Shown: piece by piece, positions 1 to 9,557 of the stretch
How positions within the stretch are numbered: position 1 is the stretch's first letter
Layout of the letters: each line of letters starts with the position of its first letter
NCBI RefSeq assembly: GCF_000737245.1
Contig: NZ_JPQU01000032.1
Location: forward strand, 1 to 64,000
Source: Pseudomonas syringae
GTDB lineage: Bacteria; Pseudomonadota; Gammaproteobacteria; Pseudomonadales; Pseudomonadaceae
Reading direction: 5' to 3'
Length of the DNA: 64,000 bases
The notes under the pieces: generated by a model
Told to the model about the DNA's origin: nothing
Database searches by the model: none
Seen by the model: the letters and a program-made list of their open reading frames with translations, nothing else
Program-made: the position numbers and the translations under genes

Positions 1-51
1 GCGACCCCCGGCGTGACAGGCCGGTATTCTAACCGACTGAACTACCGCTGC
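1..51 (-). tRNA. tRNA-Asp (GTC), 3' part cut by the window edge
   Basis: Read on the minus strand, the sequence gives an acceptor 5' half GCAGCGG, a D-arm beginning TAGTTCAGTCGG, and an anticodon loop CTGTCAC with anticodon GTC, which decodes aspartate. The variable loop and T-arm start follow, and the gene leaves the window before its 3' end. It lies 46 bp upstream of the tRNA-Val gene's CCA end on the same strand, so the two probably belong to one tRNA operon transcribed leftward. Confidence 0.93.
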
Positions 52-97
52 GCGTCGGTGGACTTTCGTCCGGTATAACATGAAGCTCTTCAACGAG

Positions 98-173
98 TGG
101 TGGGTGATGACGGGATCGAACCGCCGACCCGCTGCTTGTAAGGCAGCTGCTCTCCCAGCTGAGCTAATCACCC
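98..173 (-). tRNA. tRNA-Val (TAC)
   Basis: A complete 76-nt cloverleaf is visible on the minus strand. The acceptor GGGTGAT pairs with ATCACCC, the D-loop contains AGCTCAGCTGGGAGAGC, the anticodon arm CTGCCTTACAAGCAG carries TAC, and the T-arm contains GGTTCGATCC. An encoded CCA occupies 98-100. Anticodon TAC reads valine GUA and GUG codons. It is probably cotranscribed with the neighbouring tRNA-Asp. Confidence 0.97.
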
Positions 174-300
174 TTGCTTCGTTGAGGCCGCGAAATTTAC
201 GCATATGACACACGTAAGTCAAGAGCCTGGTTGAAGTTTTTTGGAAGCAGCATAAAAGCAGCTGCAAGCTTCAAGCTTCAAGCGGTAAGCCAGAAGCAAC

Positions 301-325
301 AAAGCGAACCCGCGGGCTCGCTTTT
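301..325 (-). terminator. possible terminator hairpin downstream of the SDR gene
   Basis: AAAGCGAaCCCGCGGGcTCGCTTT forms a GC-rich near-perfect stem 25 bp beyond the stop codon of the SDR gene. The run of T residues after it on the minus strand is weak, so the terminator call is tentative. The preceding 255-290 region contains short AAGCTTC tandem copies. Nothing else is seen between 174 and 349. Confidence 0.45.
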
Positions 326-349
326 GCCTTCTCTTGTAGCTTGCCGCGG

Positions 350-1126
350 CTACCGATAGATCATCTTCTTGCTGATCCCACCGTCGACCACGAACTCCTG
401 CCCCGTGACAAATCCGGCATTCCTGGACAGCAGCCAGGCAACCATCGCTGCAACGTCTTCCACCGTCCCCACTCTGCCGGCAGGGTGTTGCGCGTGATCG
501 GCCTCTGAGAGGGGCTCAGCGCGCCTTACAGCGGCATCCCGAGTGTCGATCCAGCCAGGACTGACCGCGTTGACTCTGATCTCAGGCCCAAGGCTGATCG
601 CCAGCGAGTGAGTCAGAGCCAGCAGGCCACCCTTGCTCGCCGCATAAGCTTCAGTATCGGCTTCGGATTGTCGGGCGCGTGTCGAGGTCAGATTGATGAT
701 GCTGCCGCAGTGAGCCCGCAGATACGGCGCACAGTGTTTGGCGAGCAACATGGGGCCGCTGAGGTTGACTGCCAGCACACGGTTCCAGTGCGCGAGGCTC
801 AGGCTTTCAAGCGTACTGTTGTGAGGATCGGCAATCGCAGCGTTACAGACCAAGGCATCCAGACGACCGAATTGGCCTATCACCTGAGCTACACCGCTGG
901 CGACCTGCTCCTCGCTGGCGACATCCATGGCAACGAATGTGGCGTTGTCGCCAAGCGCCTCGGCCACCCGCTGACCACGTCGTTGATCAACATCCATCAG
1001 GACCACCTGCCAACCCTCGGCAATCAGCCAGGCAGAAATCCCCAGACCAATCCCACGCGCCGCGCCGGTGACCAGCGCCACCCGACCATTGCTGGTCGTG
1101 GTGGCTGGCATGACCCAGTCATTCAC
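350..1126 (-). CDS. SDR-family NAD(P)-dependent oxidoreductase
   Basis: This 258-residue classical short-chain dehydrogenase has the Rossmann motif TGAARGIG at residues 20-27, a CNAA motif near 94-97, the active-site Asn121, Ser148, and the YAASK motif giving Tyr161 and Lys165. The C-terminal VVDGGI stretch is typical of the family. The substrate cannot be told from sequence. Its ATG overlaps the metZ stop by 4 bp, so it is the last gene of the accD-to-metZ run and is probably translationally coupled to metZ. A second ATG at residue 6 is an alternative start. Confidence 0.93.
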   Translation of the reverse strand: MNDWVMPATTTSNGRVALVTGAARGIGLGISAWLIAEGWQVVLMDVDQRRGQRVAEALGDNATFVAMDVASEEQVASGVAQVIGQFGRLDALVCNAAIADPHNSTLESLSLAHWNRVLAVNLSGPMLLAKHCAPYLRAHCGSIINLTSTRARQSEADTEAYAASKGGLLALTHSLAISLGPEIRVNAVSPGWIDTRDAAVRRAEPLSEADHAQHPAGRVGTVEDVAAMVAWLLSRNAGFVTGQEFVVDGGISKKMIYR

Positions 1127-2334
1127 AGTGCTGCCAGACCCCGGGCGAGATCCGCCTTAAGGTCGGCAACATCTTCCAGACCTACAGCAACCCGGATCAG
1201 GCTGTCGCGAATCCCCGCCGCTTCACGCTCTTGAGGCGCAAGACGCCCATGGGACGTGGTGCTCGGGTGGGTGATGGTGGTTTTGCTGTCACCGAGGTTG
1301 GCGGTGATCGAAATCAGACGGGTCGCATCAATGAAACGCCATGCGCCATCCTTGCCACCCTTGACCTCAAAGCTCACTACGGCCCCGAAACCCTTCTGCT
1401 GACGCTGTGCCAGAGCATGTTGCGGATGGCTCTCGAGACCGGCGTAGTGCACTTTCTCGATGCCGTCCTGCTGCTCCAGCCACTGGGCCAGCTCCAAAGC
1501 ACTGGCACAGTGAGCGCGCATGCGCAGGTTCAAAGTTTCCAGGCCCTTGAGGAAGATCCAAGCGTTGAACGGGCTGAGCGTTGGCCCCGCAGTACGCAGG
1601 AAGCCCACGACTTCTTTCATCTGTTCGCTGCGACCGGCAACCACACCGCCCATGCAACGGCCCTGACCGTCGATGAACTTGGTGGCCGAGTGCACAACCA
1701 CGTCAGCACCCAGCAACAGCGGCTGCTGCAACGCTGGAGTACAGAAGCAGTTATCTACCACCAGCATCGCGCCCTTGGCGTGAGCGATTTCAGCCAGAGC
1801 GGCGATATCCACCAGTTCCGCTAGCGGATTGGACGGTGACTCGACGAACAGCAATTTGGTGCTGGGCTTGATTGCAGCGTCCCAGCCAGACAGTTCAGCC
1901 AGTGGCACGTAGTCAACTTCAACGCCGAAACGCTTGAAGTACTTCTCGAACAGGCTGATGGTCGAGCCGAACACACTGCGCGACACCAGCACATGATCGC
2001 CAGCGCTGCACAGGCTCATGACCACTGCCATGATCGCGGCCATGCCGGTGGCCGTAGCCACCGCCTGCTCTGCGCCTTCCAGCGCCGCGATACGCTCTTC
2101 GAACGAGCGCACGGTCGGGTTGGTGTAACGCGAATAGACGTTACCTGGCACTTCACCCGCGAAACGCGCCGCCGCATCGGCGGCTGTGCGGAACACGTAA
2201 CTGGAGGTGAAGAACATCGGATCGCCATGCTCACCTTCCGGCGTGCGGTGTTGACCGGCACGCACGGCAAGTGTGTCGAACCCTACGCCTTCAAGGTCGC
2301 TGTCCAGCCGACCGGCATCCCATTCCTGAGTCAT
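1123..2334 (-). CDS. metZ: O-succinylhomoserine sulfhydrylase
   Basis: A 403-residue member of the Cys/Met-metabolism PLP enzymes. In Pseudomonas, MetZ converts O-succinylhomoserine and sulfide to homocysteine, the direct sulfhydrylation route to methionine. The PLP lysine is Lys219 in HSATKF, preceded by the cofactor-contacting VVDNCF segment near 192-197, and YSRYTNPT (68-75) is the family phosphate-binding motif. The gene follows purF after an 18-bp gap, the order expected in Pseudomonas. The paralogous MetB (cystathionine gamma-synthase) is similar; the MetZ call rests mainly on gene order. Confidence 0.93.
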   Translation of the reverse strand: MTQEWDAGRLDSDLEGVGFDTLAVRAGQHRTPEGEHGDPMFFTSSYVFRTAADAAARFAGEVPGNVYSRYTNPTVRSFEERIAALEGAEQAVATATGMAAIMAVVMSLCSAGDHVLVSRSVFGSTISLFEKYFKRFGVEVDYVPLAELSGWDAAIKPSTKLLFVESPSNPLAELVDIAALAEIAHAKGAMLVVDNCFCTPALQQPLLLGADVVVHSATKFIDGQGRCMGGVVAGRSEQMKEVVGFLRTAGPTLSPFNAWIFLKGLETLNLRMRAHCASALELAQWLEQQDGIEKVHYAGLESHPQHALAQRQQKGFGAVVSFEVKGGKDGAWRFIDATRLISITANLGDSKTTITHPSTTSHGRLAPQEREAAGIRDSLIRVAVGLEDVADLKADLARGLAAL

Positions 2335-2352
2335 GCGCCCTCTCCCTGATGA

Positions 2353-3861
2353 TTAGTTGTTGTACAGATCGATAATCGCGCTCACTGCCTGGGTCTTGAC
2401 CTTGGAAGCGTCGTTACGCGCCTGCTCGATCTTGTTCAGGTAGTGCTCGTCGATATCACCCGTCACATACTTGCCGTCGAAGACCGAGCAATCGAAGTTG
2501 TCGATCTTGATCTTCTTGCTGCCACTCACCGCCTCGATCAGGTCGCTGAGGTCCTGATAAACCAGCCAGTCAGCGCCGATCAGATCAGCAACGTCCTGGG
2601 TGGTACGGTTATGCGCGATAAGCTCGTGAGCACTCGGCATGTCGATACCGTAGACGTTCGGGTAGCGAACGGCCGGGGCGGCAGAGCAGAAGTAAACGTT
2701 CTTGGCACCGGCTTCGCGAGCCATCTGGATGATCTGCTTGCAGGTGGTGCCACGCACAATGGAGTCATCCACCAGCATCACGTTCTTGCCGCGGAACTCA
2801 AGCTCGATAGCGTTGAGCTTCTGGCGTACGGATTTTTTCCGCGCTGCCTGACCCGGCATGATGAAGGTCCGGCCGATATAACGGTTCTTGACGAAACCTT
2901 CGCGGAATTTCACGCCCAAGTGGTTAGCCAGCTCCAGCGCCGCAGTCCGGCTGGTGTCCGGAATCGGGATAACCACGTCGATATCGTGATCAGGACGCTC
3001 GCGCATGATCTTGTCGGCCAGCTTCTCACCCATGCGCAGACGCGCTTTGTAGACCGAGATACCGTCGATGATCGAGTCCGGACGCGCCAGATAGACGTGT
3101 TCGAAGATGCACGGTGCGTATTTTGGATTGGTGGCGCACTGACGAGTGTGCAGCTTGCCATCTTCAGTGATGTAAACCGCTTCGCCCGGAGCCAGGTCGC
3201 GAATCAGGGTGAAACCCAGTACGTCCAGGGAAACGCTTTCCGAGGCGATCATGTACTCGACGCCTTCATCGGTATGACGCTGACCAAAGACGATCGGGCG
3301 AATCGCATCCGGATCACGGAAACCGACGATGCCGTAACCGGTAATCATCGCGACCACGGCGTATCCACCACGGCAGCGCTTATGCACGTCGGTCACAGCC
3401 GCGAAGATGTCTTCTTCGGTAGGCTGCAACTTGCCGCGCACGGCCAGTTCATGGGCGAAAACGTTGAGCAACACTTCCGAGTCGGAGTTGGTGTTGACGT
3501 GACGCAAGTCAGATTCGTAAATCTCCTTGGCCAGTTGCTCGACGTTGGTCAGGTTGCCGTTATGCGCCAACGTAATGCCATACGGCGAGTTGACGTAAAA
3601 CGGTTGGGCTTCGGCGGATGTGGAGCTGCCCGCTGTTGGATAACGCACATGGCCAATCCCCATATGCCCAACCAGACGCTGCATATGGCGCTGATGGAAC
3701 ACATCCCGAACCAACCCGTTGTCCTTGCGCAGGAATAACCGGCCGTCGTGGCTGGTTACGATACCGGCAGCGTCCTGGCCGCGGTGCTGGAGGACGGTGA
3801 GCGCGTCATACAGCGCCTGATTGACGTTCGACTTACCGACGATACCGACGATGCCACACAT
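2353..3861 (-). CDS. purF: amidophosphoribosyltransferase
   Basis: PurF makes 5-phosphoribosylamine from PRPP and glutamine, the first step of purine synthesis. I start it at 3861, not at the in-frame ATG at 3870, because the mature enzyme needs Cys as its second residue (MCGIVG) to act as the N-terminal glutaminase nucleophile. That gives 502 residues. The N-terminal Ntn glutaminase half contains RGQDAAG and AHNGNL, and the C-terminal phosphoribosyltransferase half carries the PRPP motif [13 protein letters not shown]. It lies directly downstream of cvpA, as in many gammaproteobacteria. Confidence 0.97.
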   Translation of the reverse strand: MCGIVGIVGKSNVNQALYDALTVLQHRGQDAAGIVTSHDGRLFLRKDNGLVRDVFHQRHMQRLVGHMGIGHVRYPTAGSSTSAEAQPFYVNSPYGITLAHNGNLTNVEQLAKEIYESDLRHVNTNSDSEVLLNVFAHELAVRGKLQPTEEDIFAAVTDVHKRCRGGYAVVAMITGYGIVGFRDPDAIRPIVFGQRHTDEGVEYMIASESVSLDVLGFTLIRDLAPGEAVYITEDGKLHTRQCATNPKYAPCIFEHVYLARPDSIIDGISVYKARLRMGEKLADKIMRERPDHDIDVVIPIPDTSRTAALELANHLGVKFREGFVKNRYIGRTFIMPGQAARKKSVRQKLNAIELEFRGKNVMLVDDSIVRGTTCKQIIQMAREAGAKNVYFCSAAPAVRYPNVYGIDMPSAHELIAHNRTTQDVADLIGADWLVYQDLSDLIEAVSGSKKIKIDNFDCSVFDGKYVTGDIDEHYLNKIEQARNDASKVKTQAVSAIIDLYNN

Positions 3862-3873
3862 GCGACACAACCC

Positions 3874-4461
3874 CTACTTAGTGGTACTGGATTTACCGAT
3901 CACTTCCTGCGGCATTTTAGGCGGCATGAGGTGATCCTTGAACGGCAGTTCAGCAGGTACGCTGATGCCGCTGGCGAGCCACTTGCTGGACATCCCGAGA
4001 ATCAGGTTTTTCGACCAGTCAGCGACCATGAGAAATTGCGGCAGCAACCTGGATTGCTGCCACCATTGATCCTGTTGTACCGGCCCCAGGCTCAACAGCC
4101 CGACTGCCACTACGACAAGCAAGCCTCCGCGCGCAGCGCCGAAGACCATGCCGAGAAAACGATCGGTCCCGGAAAGTCCGGTGACACGAATCAGTTCTCC
4201 GATAAGAAAGTTGATCATTGCGCCGACCAGCAAGGTGGCGACGAATAGAATAGTACAGGCCGCAATAACCCGAAACGACGGCGTTTCGATGTAATTGACC
4301 AGATAAACCGATAATCCCGCACCGAACATCCAGGCGACGACACCTGCAATGATCCAGGTCACCAGCGACAGTGCTTCTTTGACGAAGCCGCGCTTGAGAC
4401 TGATCAGAGCGGATATGACGACGATCCCGAGGATCGCCCAGTCGACCGGGGTAAATGGCAC
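3874..4461 (-). CDS. cvpA: CvpA family inner-membrane protein
   Basis: A 195-residue protein beginning MPFTPVDWAIL from a GTG codon, with about four hydrophobic segments (residues about 7-27, 30-52, 64-86 and 102-124) and a soluble tail. CvpA homologues are needed for colicin V production and envelope-stress tolerance in enterobacteria, but the molecular role is unclear. It sits 12 bp upstream of purF, the classical cvpA-purF arrangement. The region between it and dedD contains a large inverted repeat. Confidence 0.93.
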   Translation of the reverse strand: MPFTPVDWAILGIVVISALISLKRGFVKEALSLVTWIIAGVVAWMFGAGLSVYLVNYIETPSFRVIAACTILFVATLLVGAMINFLIGELIRVTGLSGTDRFLGMVFGAARGGLLVVVAVGLLSLGPVQQDQWWQQSRLLPQFLMVADWSKNLILGMSSKWLASGISVPAELPFKDHLMPPKMPQEVIGKSSTTK

Positions 4462-4533
4462 GTTTGAGCCTGCGAACAGATAAGGCGGCGCATTTTAGCA
4501 GAGCGCCGACCTGCCGGTAAGCGAGATTTCCGG

Positions 4534-4677
4534 CCCAGGCTATGTGAAAACGTAGCGAGCGACGGCAAGACAAGGCAAAAACAGGCGAAAAAGCGGAGTC
4601 TAGGTGTTCTAAATGAGCATTTTTCGCCTGTTTTTAACGCAGTATTGCCGAGCGCAGTAGTTTTCACACAGCCTGGG
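4534..4677. repeat. 144-bp imperfect inverted repeat between dedD and cvpA
   Basis: The outer ends CCCAGGC and GCCTGGG are complementary. Inward, TATGTGAAAAC matches GTTTTCACACA, and AAAACAGGCGAAAAA matches TTTTTCGCCTGTTTTT, giving arms of about 60 bp around a short centre. I recall this sequence as a dispersed intergenic repeat in fluorescens-group genomes, which would make it a non-autonomous MITE-like element; this cannot be checked here. If transcribed it would form a long hairpin inside the operon. Confidence 0.8.
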
Positions 4678-4702
4678 CAGGCCTGCAATCACCTGTAAAG
4701 CA

Positions 4703-5386
4703 TCAGCCATGCTCAGGCTGAAAACGCACGACGATACCCTTGAGTTTCTGCTGTTTATCGAGCTGATCACGCAAGCGATCGGCTTCTGCGCGCTCGATCA
4801 GCGGACCCACAAATACCCGATTCACGCCATTCGCAGTACGGATATAGGCGTTATAGCCCTGAGTGCGCAGGGTTTTCTGCAGGTTATCGGCATTGGCCCG
4901 ATTGGACATGCTGGCCAATTGCACCGACCAGCTCACCGACAGGCCATTGGCATCGACCCCACTAGGCGCTGCTGGCTTGGCGGCAGCTTGCGCAGGCGCT
5001 GTTGCCGGGGCAGGCGTCGGAGTCGCTGGAGTGGTCGCAGGTTTTTGCGCAGGCTTGGCGGCCTGGGCAGGCGGCGTCACTGATTTCGTCGCAGGTGGCG
5101 CAGGTGGCGCAGGTGCGATAGGCATCGATGGCGGCTGAGTTTCGTTGCTCAGGTCATCGTCCGTAGGTACCGGTTCCTGAGGCAAGGCTTGGGGCTCAGG
5201 AACAGGCACGGGTTCAACCTGCACCTGAGGCGCCACAGGTGCCTGAGGAGCAGCAGGCGCATCGACCTGAACATGGTGCGTCTCATCCTGCCGCGTGAAC
5301 AGCATTGGCAGGAAGATCACCGCCACGGCAATCAGCACCAGAGCACCAACCATTCGCTGTTTGAATACGTTATCCAGCAGTGCCAT
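4703..5386 (-). CDS. dedD: SPOR-domain cell-division protein (DedD-like)
   Basis: A 227-residue protein with a short cytoplasmic start, one membrane anchor (about 14-31), a long Pro/Ala/Val-rich periplasmic linker (about 40-145), and a C-terminal SPOR domain (about 150-225, containing WSVQLASMSNRANADNLQ). SPOR domains bind denuded glycan strands at the septum. It overlaps the 3' end of folC by 17 bp and has a clear AGAGGAAG ribosome-binding site. The folC-dedD-cvpA-purF order matches enterobacteria and other pseudomonads. Confidence 0.92.
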   Translation of the reverse strand: MALLDNVFKQRMVGALVLIAVAVIFLPMLFTRQDETHHVQVDAPAAPQAPVAPQVQVEPVPVPEPQALPQEPVPTDDDLSNETQPPSMPIAPAPPAPPATKSVTPPAQAAKPAQKPATTPATPTPAPATAPAQAAAKPAAPSGVDANGLSVSWSVQLASMSNRANADNLQKTLRTQGYNAYIRTANGVNRVFVGPLIERAEADRLRDQLDKQQKLKGIVVRFQPEHG

Positions 5387-6677
5387 TTGCAGCTTCCTCT
5401 TTGGCGTGCCGGGTCAACCATTCCAGGGCCTCGGCTACACAGTAAAAAGACCCGAACAGCAAAATCTCGTCATCGGCCGTGGCGTGCGCACACTGGGCTT
5501 CCAGTGCCAACGCAACACTCTGATAGGACGCCACTTTCGCGCCAAGGTTCTCAAGTGCCATCTGCAAATCCGCAGCTGGACGACTGCGGGACGTGGGCAG
5601 CGGTGCAACGGCCCAGTCCTGAATACTCGCCGCCAGCTCGGCCACGACGCCATCCAGCTCTTTGTCAGCCAGCAAACCGAACACCGCGAAACGCTTGCCG
5701 ACGATGGCACGTTGCGCCAGACGGCTGGCGAGGAACTGCGCCGCATGGGGATTGTGGCCCACATCCAGAAGCAGGTTGAGGGTCTTGCCATGCCAGGTGA
5801 ACGATCTACGATCCAGGCGACCGGTAATACGGGTACCCACCAGAGCAGTACGAATCAGCTCAGGTTCCCAAGCGATATTCAGCAAAAGGAAGGTTTGCAG
5901 CGCTAGCGCGGCGTTTTCCATTGGTAAGTCGAGCAATGGCAAATCACGCAGCTCGACCTTCCGACCCTGAGTATCCCGACCCGCCCAGTTCCAGCTGTGG
6001 CTGTTTATCGACAGATCAAACTCACGACCTCGCAGCGACAGCGGACAGTTCAATTCCCGGGCTTTGTCCAGCAACGGGGCTGGAGGCAATGGATCGCCAC
6101 ACAGCGCCGGACAGCCCTCACGGAAAATACCTGCCTTCTCGAACGCGACCGACTCACGGGTATCACCCAGCCAGTCAGCGTGATCGACGCCAATACTGGT
6201 TACCACCGCAAAATCGGAATCGATGAGATTGACGGCATCCAGACGGCCGCCCAAACCGACCTCGAGCACCGCAACATCAAGCCCGGCTTTCTCGAACAAC
6301 CAGAAAGCAGCCAGCGTGCCCATCTCGAAGTAAGTCAGCGTGACATCACCGCGAGCCGCCTCTACGGCAGCGAAAGCATCACAAAGCTCCAGGTCGGTGG
6401 CTTCAACGCCCTGCACCTGCACCCGCTCGTTATAGCGCAGCAGATGCGGAGAGCTGTAAACACCGACTTTCAGGCCTTGAGCCTGAAGCAAAGACGCCAG
6501 AAAAGCGCAGGTTGAACCCTTGCCGTTGGTGCCGGTGACTGTGATAACCCGAGGCGCAGGTCGGGTCAGACCCAACTGCTGCGCCACCTGTCGCGACCTA
6601 TCCAACCCCATATCGATGGCAGATGGATGCAGCTGCTCGAGATAGGCGAGCCAGTCGCCCAGGGATCCTGGGGTCAT
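5370..6677 (-). CDS. folC: bifunctional folylpolyglutamate / dihydrofolate synthase
   Basis: A 435-residue Mur-ligase-fold enzyme that adds glutamate to dihydropteroate and extends the polyglutamate tail of folates. The P-loop is [10 protein letters not shown] (47-56); DVGHNPHA in the C-terminal half is the family's ADP-forming ligase motif. Its ATG overlaps the accD stop (ATGA), and it overlaps dedD by 17 bp at its other end, so accD, folC and dedD are tightly coupled. Confidence 0.97.
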   Translation of the reverse strand: MTPGSLGDWLAYLEQLHPSAIDMGLDRSRQVAQQLGLTRPAPRVITVTGTNGKGSTCAFLASLLQAQGLKVGVYSSPHLLRYNERVQVQGVEATDLELCDAFAAVEAARGDVTLTYFEMGTLAAFWLFEKAGLDVAVLEVGLGGRLDAVNLIDSDFAVVTSIGVDHADWLGDTRESVAFEKAGIFREGCPALCGDPLPPAPLLDKARELNCPLSLRGREFDLSINSHSWNWAGRDTQGRKVELRDLPLLDLPMENAALALQTFLLLNIAWEPELIRTALVGTRITGRLDRRSFTWHGKTLNLLLDVGHNPHAAQFLASRLAQRAIVGKRFAVFGLLADKELDGVVAELAASIQDWAVAPLPTSRSRPAADLQMALENLGAKVASYQSVALALEAQCAHATADDEILLFGSFYCVAEALEWLTRHAKEEAANGTAG

Positions 6678-7594
6678 ACCGTGGCCGGTGCCGGCGGGAC
6701 GATCACAGGCTCAAGAACAGGCGCAACGAACTTCGGTGTCGGCAGGTTCATCATCTGCGCCAGCAGGTTACCCAGACGCAGACGCAACTCCTGACGGTGG
6801 ATGATCATGTCGATAGCGCCGTGATCCAGCAGGAATTCACTGCGCTGGAAGCCTTCCGGGAGTTTTTCGCGAACGGTCTGCTCGATAACCCGCGGGCCGG
6901 CAAAACCGATCAGCGCCTTCGGCTCGGCCACAATCACGTCACCCAGCATCGCCAGACTCGCGGAAACGCCACCGTAAACCGGATCGGTGAGTACGGAGAT
7001 GAACGGCAGGCCTTCTTCACGCAGGCGAGCCAGAACGGCAGACGTCTTGGCCATCTGCATCAGGGAAATCAGCGCTTCCTGCATGCGTGCACCACCGGAA
7101 GCGGCGAAGCAGATCATCGGGCAGCGCTTTTCCAGTGCGTAGTTGGCGGCCTGAACGAAACGCTCGCCAACGATTGCACCCATCGAACCGCCCATGAAGG
7201 AAAATTCGAATGCGCATGCCACTACCGGCATCCCCAACAGCGAACCACTCATGGAGATCAGAGCGTCTTTTTCGCCGGTCTGTTTCTGGGCTCCGGTCAG
7301 ACGGTCCTTGTATTTCTTGCTGTCGCGAAACTTCAGGCGATCAACCGGCTCCAGCTCAGCACCGATCTCGGCGCGGCCTTCGGCGTCCAGAAAAATATCC
7401 AGACGGGCCCGGGCACCGATGCGCATGTGGTGGTTGCACTTGGGGCAAACGTCCAGGGTCTTTTCCAGTTCCGGACGATAAAGCACCGCTTCACAGGACG
7501 GGCATTTGTGCCAAAGGCCTTCGGGGACCGAGCTTTTCTTGACCTCGGATCGCATGATCGAAGGGATCAGCTTGTCTACCAACCAGTTGCTCAT
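6674..7594 (-). CDS. accD: acetyl-CoA carboxylase carboxyltransferase subunit beta
   Basis: AccD with AccA transfers CO2 from carboxybiotin to acetyl-CoA, giving malonyl-CoA. The start at MSNWLVDK (7594) gives 306 residues, the usual length, and has a GGAG motif upstream; the longer reading adds 19 unlike residues. The N-terminal zinc ribbon has Cys31, Cys34, Cys50 and Cys53. The crotonase-fold core includes GGARMQEA and a glycine-rich oxyanion region. It is first in a run through folC, dedD, cvpA, purF, metZ and the SDR gene. Confidence 0.97.
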   Translation of the reverse strand: MSNWLVDKLIPSIMRSEVKKSSVPEGLWHKCPSCEAVLYRPELEKTLDVCPKCNHHMRIGARARLDIFLDAEGRAEIGAELEPVDRLKFRDSKKYKDRLTGAQKQTGEKDALISMSGSLLGMPVVACAFEFSFMGGSMGAIVGERFVQAANYALEKRCPMICFAASGGARMQEALISLMQMAKTSAVLARLREEGLPFISVLTDPVYGGVSASLAMLGDVIVAEPKALIGFAGPRVIEQTVREKLPEGFQRSEFLLDHGAIDMIIHRQELRLRLGNLLAQMMNLPTPKFVAPVLEPVIVPPAPATV

Positions 7595-7896
7595 GCTTTG
7601 TTTCTCCAGTACCGGTGGCTCGAACGCGTGGCGACTCAGCGCCCAGCGCATGCCCTTGAGCTAAATTCGTAAATGGCTTGAAGCTGGAACCGCGACCGCG
7701 TTATGGCAGGCCCTGCAGGTTCAGCAACTTCAATCGTGACTCTGTTGGATCATGATTCTGTTTCAGCCGTGGCGAGGATGTAAAACCGCCCTAGCCCGTA
7801 TAAATCCATAACGCCTCGCCAGAGGCGCAGACAGGGTTGTGGACGATGGCCAGTGAAAAACCGTCACATCAAGTCAACAACCCGACCAATCTGCCA
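7595..7896. other. 302-bp intergenic region trpF-accD
   Basis: No convincing gene is seen. A small hairpin CGCCTCgccaGAGGCG lies at 7812-7827, about 70 bp beyond trpF, and may be a weak terminator. A possible accD promoter is TTGCTG-16 bp-CATAAC on the minus strand near 7720-7747, but both boxes are poor matches. Confidence 0.4.
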
Positions 7897-8517
7897 TCAA
7901 GCGCCGTGAACCGCACTCATGAACGCGCGGATCTTGTCGTGATCCTTGATACCCTTGCTCTTTTCGACTCCACCACTGACGTCAACTGCGTAAGGTCGAA
8001 CCTGAGCAATGGCCTGAGCGACATTGGCTGACGTCAACCCGCCCGCCAGAATAATGGGTTTTTCCAGACCGTCCGGGATCAAGGCCCAATCGAACGTCTC
8101 CCCGGTGCCGCCTGGGACACCCGACACAAACGTATCGAGCAGGATACCGCTGGCTTTTGAATACAATCGGCAGCTCGCGGCAATATCATCACCGGCTTGC
8201 ACACGCAGCGCCTTGATGAACGGGCGATGATAACCCTCGCACTGCTCTGGCGTCTCGTCGCCATGGAACTGCAACAAATCCAGCGGAACCGCATCCAGCA
8301 TCTCGTTCAGCTCGCAACGGCTGGCATTGACGAACAACCCGACAGTGCTGATGAACGGCGGCAGCGCTGCGATTATCGCCCGGGCCTGCTGTACGGTGAC
8401 CGCCCTCGGGCTTTTAGGGTAGAACACAAAACCGATGGCGTCGGCACCCGCTTCAACGGCGGCCAGTGCATCCTCGATGCGGGTAATCCCACAGATCTTG
8501 CTGCGAACGGCTGACAT
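7897..8517 (-). CDS. trpF: phosphoribosylanthranilate isomerase
   Basis: TrpF catalyses the Amadori rearrangement of phosphoribosylanthranilate in tryptophan synthesis. The 206-residue TIM-barrel protein begins [12 protein letters not shown], where Cys9 is the catalytic general base. LQFHGDE and the phosphate-binding end ([15 protein letters not shown]) are conserved. The gene stands apart from other trp genes, between truA and accD, as is normal for Pseudomonas. Confidence 0.97.
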   Translation of the reverse strand: MSAVRSKICGITRIEDALAAVEAGADAIGFVFYPKSPRAVTVQQARAIIAALPPFISTVGLFVNASRCELNEMLDAVPLDLLQFHGDETPEQCEGYHRPFIKALRVQAGDDIAASCRLYSKASGILLDTFVSGVPGGTGETFDWALIPDGLEKPIILAGGLTSANVAQAIAQVRPYAVDVSGGVEKSKGIKDHDKIRAFMSAVHGA

Positions 8518-8575
8518 GTCATTAACCTCGAGCCTTTCGGAAAGGCCCGGATGTTAACAAATGCTGCAACAAGCG

Positions 8576-9430
8576 TCAGCCGTCCAGTTCCGAGAACCCT
8601 GTAAGAAAATGCGGCCCGATAAAGCGTTCAGGCAGTGGAAACTCATCTCGATACTCAACCTGAACCAGATAAAGACCAAAAGGATGGGCTGTCACGCCTC
8701 CTGTACGACGCACCTTGCTTTCCAGCACTTCTTTAGCCCATTCCACGGGCCGCTCGCCGGTCCCGATGGTCATCAACACGCCTGCGATATTGCGCACCAT
8801 GTGATGCAGAAAGGCGTTGGCACGTACATCAATGACAATCATTTTGCCGTGACGCGTTACCCGCAGATGGTGCAGTTGCTTGATCGGAGACTTGGCCTGG
8901 CATTGCCCGGCACGGAAGGCGCTGAAATCGTGTGTGCCTACCAGATACTGCGCAGCCTCGGCCATGCGCTCTGCATCCAGAGGACGGTGATTCCACGTGA
9001 TCTCCTGATTCAAATGCGCAGGGCGGATCTGATCGTTATAGATGACGTAACGGTAGCGCCGGGCGATGGCCTTGAAGCGGGCGTGAAAGTCCGCTGGCAT
9101 GACTTTGGCCCAACTGACACTGATGTCGTGGGGCAGGTTGATATTGGCACCCATTACCCAGGCCTTGAGTGAGCGCTCGGCCTTGGTATCAAAATGCACC
9201 ACCTGGCCGCAGGCATGCACCCCCGCATCGGTTCGACCGGCGCACAGTAGCGAAACCGGAGAATCCGCCACTTTTGACAGCGCATTCTCGAGAGTTTCCT
9301 GCACGGTCAATACGCCGGACGCCTGACGCTGCCAGCCGCAGTAGCGCGAGCCTTTGTATTCGACTCCGAGCGCAATTCGGAAAAAGCCATCGGCCGCCAT
9401 CTCGGCAGCCGGGTTATCTATGTTCGCCAA
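8576..9430 (-). CDS. truA: tRNA pseudouridine(38-40) synthase
   Basis: TruA modifies U38, U39 and U40 in the anticodon arm of many tRNAs. The catalytic Asp is in AGRTDAGVHACGQV (Asp68 in the 284-residue reading), and RRYRYVIYN and MVRNIAG are family motifs. The open frame starts with TTG at 9430, with no strong ribosome-binding site; an ATG at 9400 would remove ten residues and is equally possible. It lies between fimV and trpF, the usual Pseudomonas order. Confidence 0.95.
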   Translation of the reverse strand: MANIDNPAAEMAADGFFRIALGVEYKGSRYCGWQRQASGVLTVQETLENALSKVADSPVSLLCAGRTDAGVHACGQVVHFDTKAERSLKAWVMGANINLPHDISVSWAKVMPADFHARFKAIARRYRYVIYNDQIRPAHLNQEITWNHRPLDAERMAEAAQYLVGTHDFSAFRAGQCQAKSPIKQLHHLRVTRHGKMIVIDVRANAFLHHMVRNIAGVLMTIGTGERPVEWAKEVLESKVRRTGGVTAHPFGLYLVQVEYRDEFPLPERFIGPHFLTGFSELDG

Positions 9431-9506
9431 GAAGTTAAAGCCTGTCGGTTTGCGAAATGGCGGCCATTATAGAGCCGTCAAAAAAAGACGCCATGCACTC
9501 GGCGCC

Positions 9507-9542
9507 ATAAATGCAAACGGCCGCATAAGCGGCCGTTTACTG
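9507..9542 (-). terminator. fimV terminator hairpin
   Basis: On the minus strand AAACGGCCGC-TTAT-GCGGCCGTTT forms a perfect 10-bp stem, starting about 20 bp after the fimV stop codon. The T-rich tail (TTTGCATTTA) is short, so termination may be partial, which would let truA receive some transcription from fimV. Confidence 0.7.
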
Positions 9543-9557
9543 TGCTACAGAACGGGA

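Noticed and set aside
1..173. tRNA genes as a possible integration site for a genomic island
   Set aside because: No integrase or direct-repeat copy of a tRNA end is seen in the window, and the adjacent SDR-metZ block is core genome.
2443..3738. A 431-codon open frame opposite purF
   Set aside because: purF is unmistakable on the minus strand, and the plus-strand frame has no family motif or ribosome-binding site.
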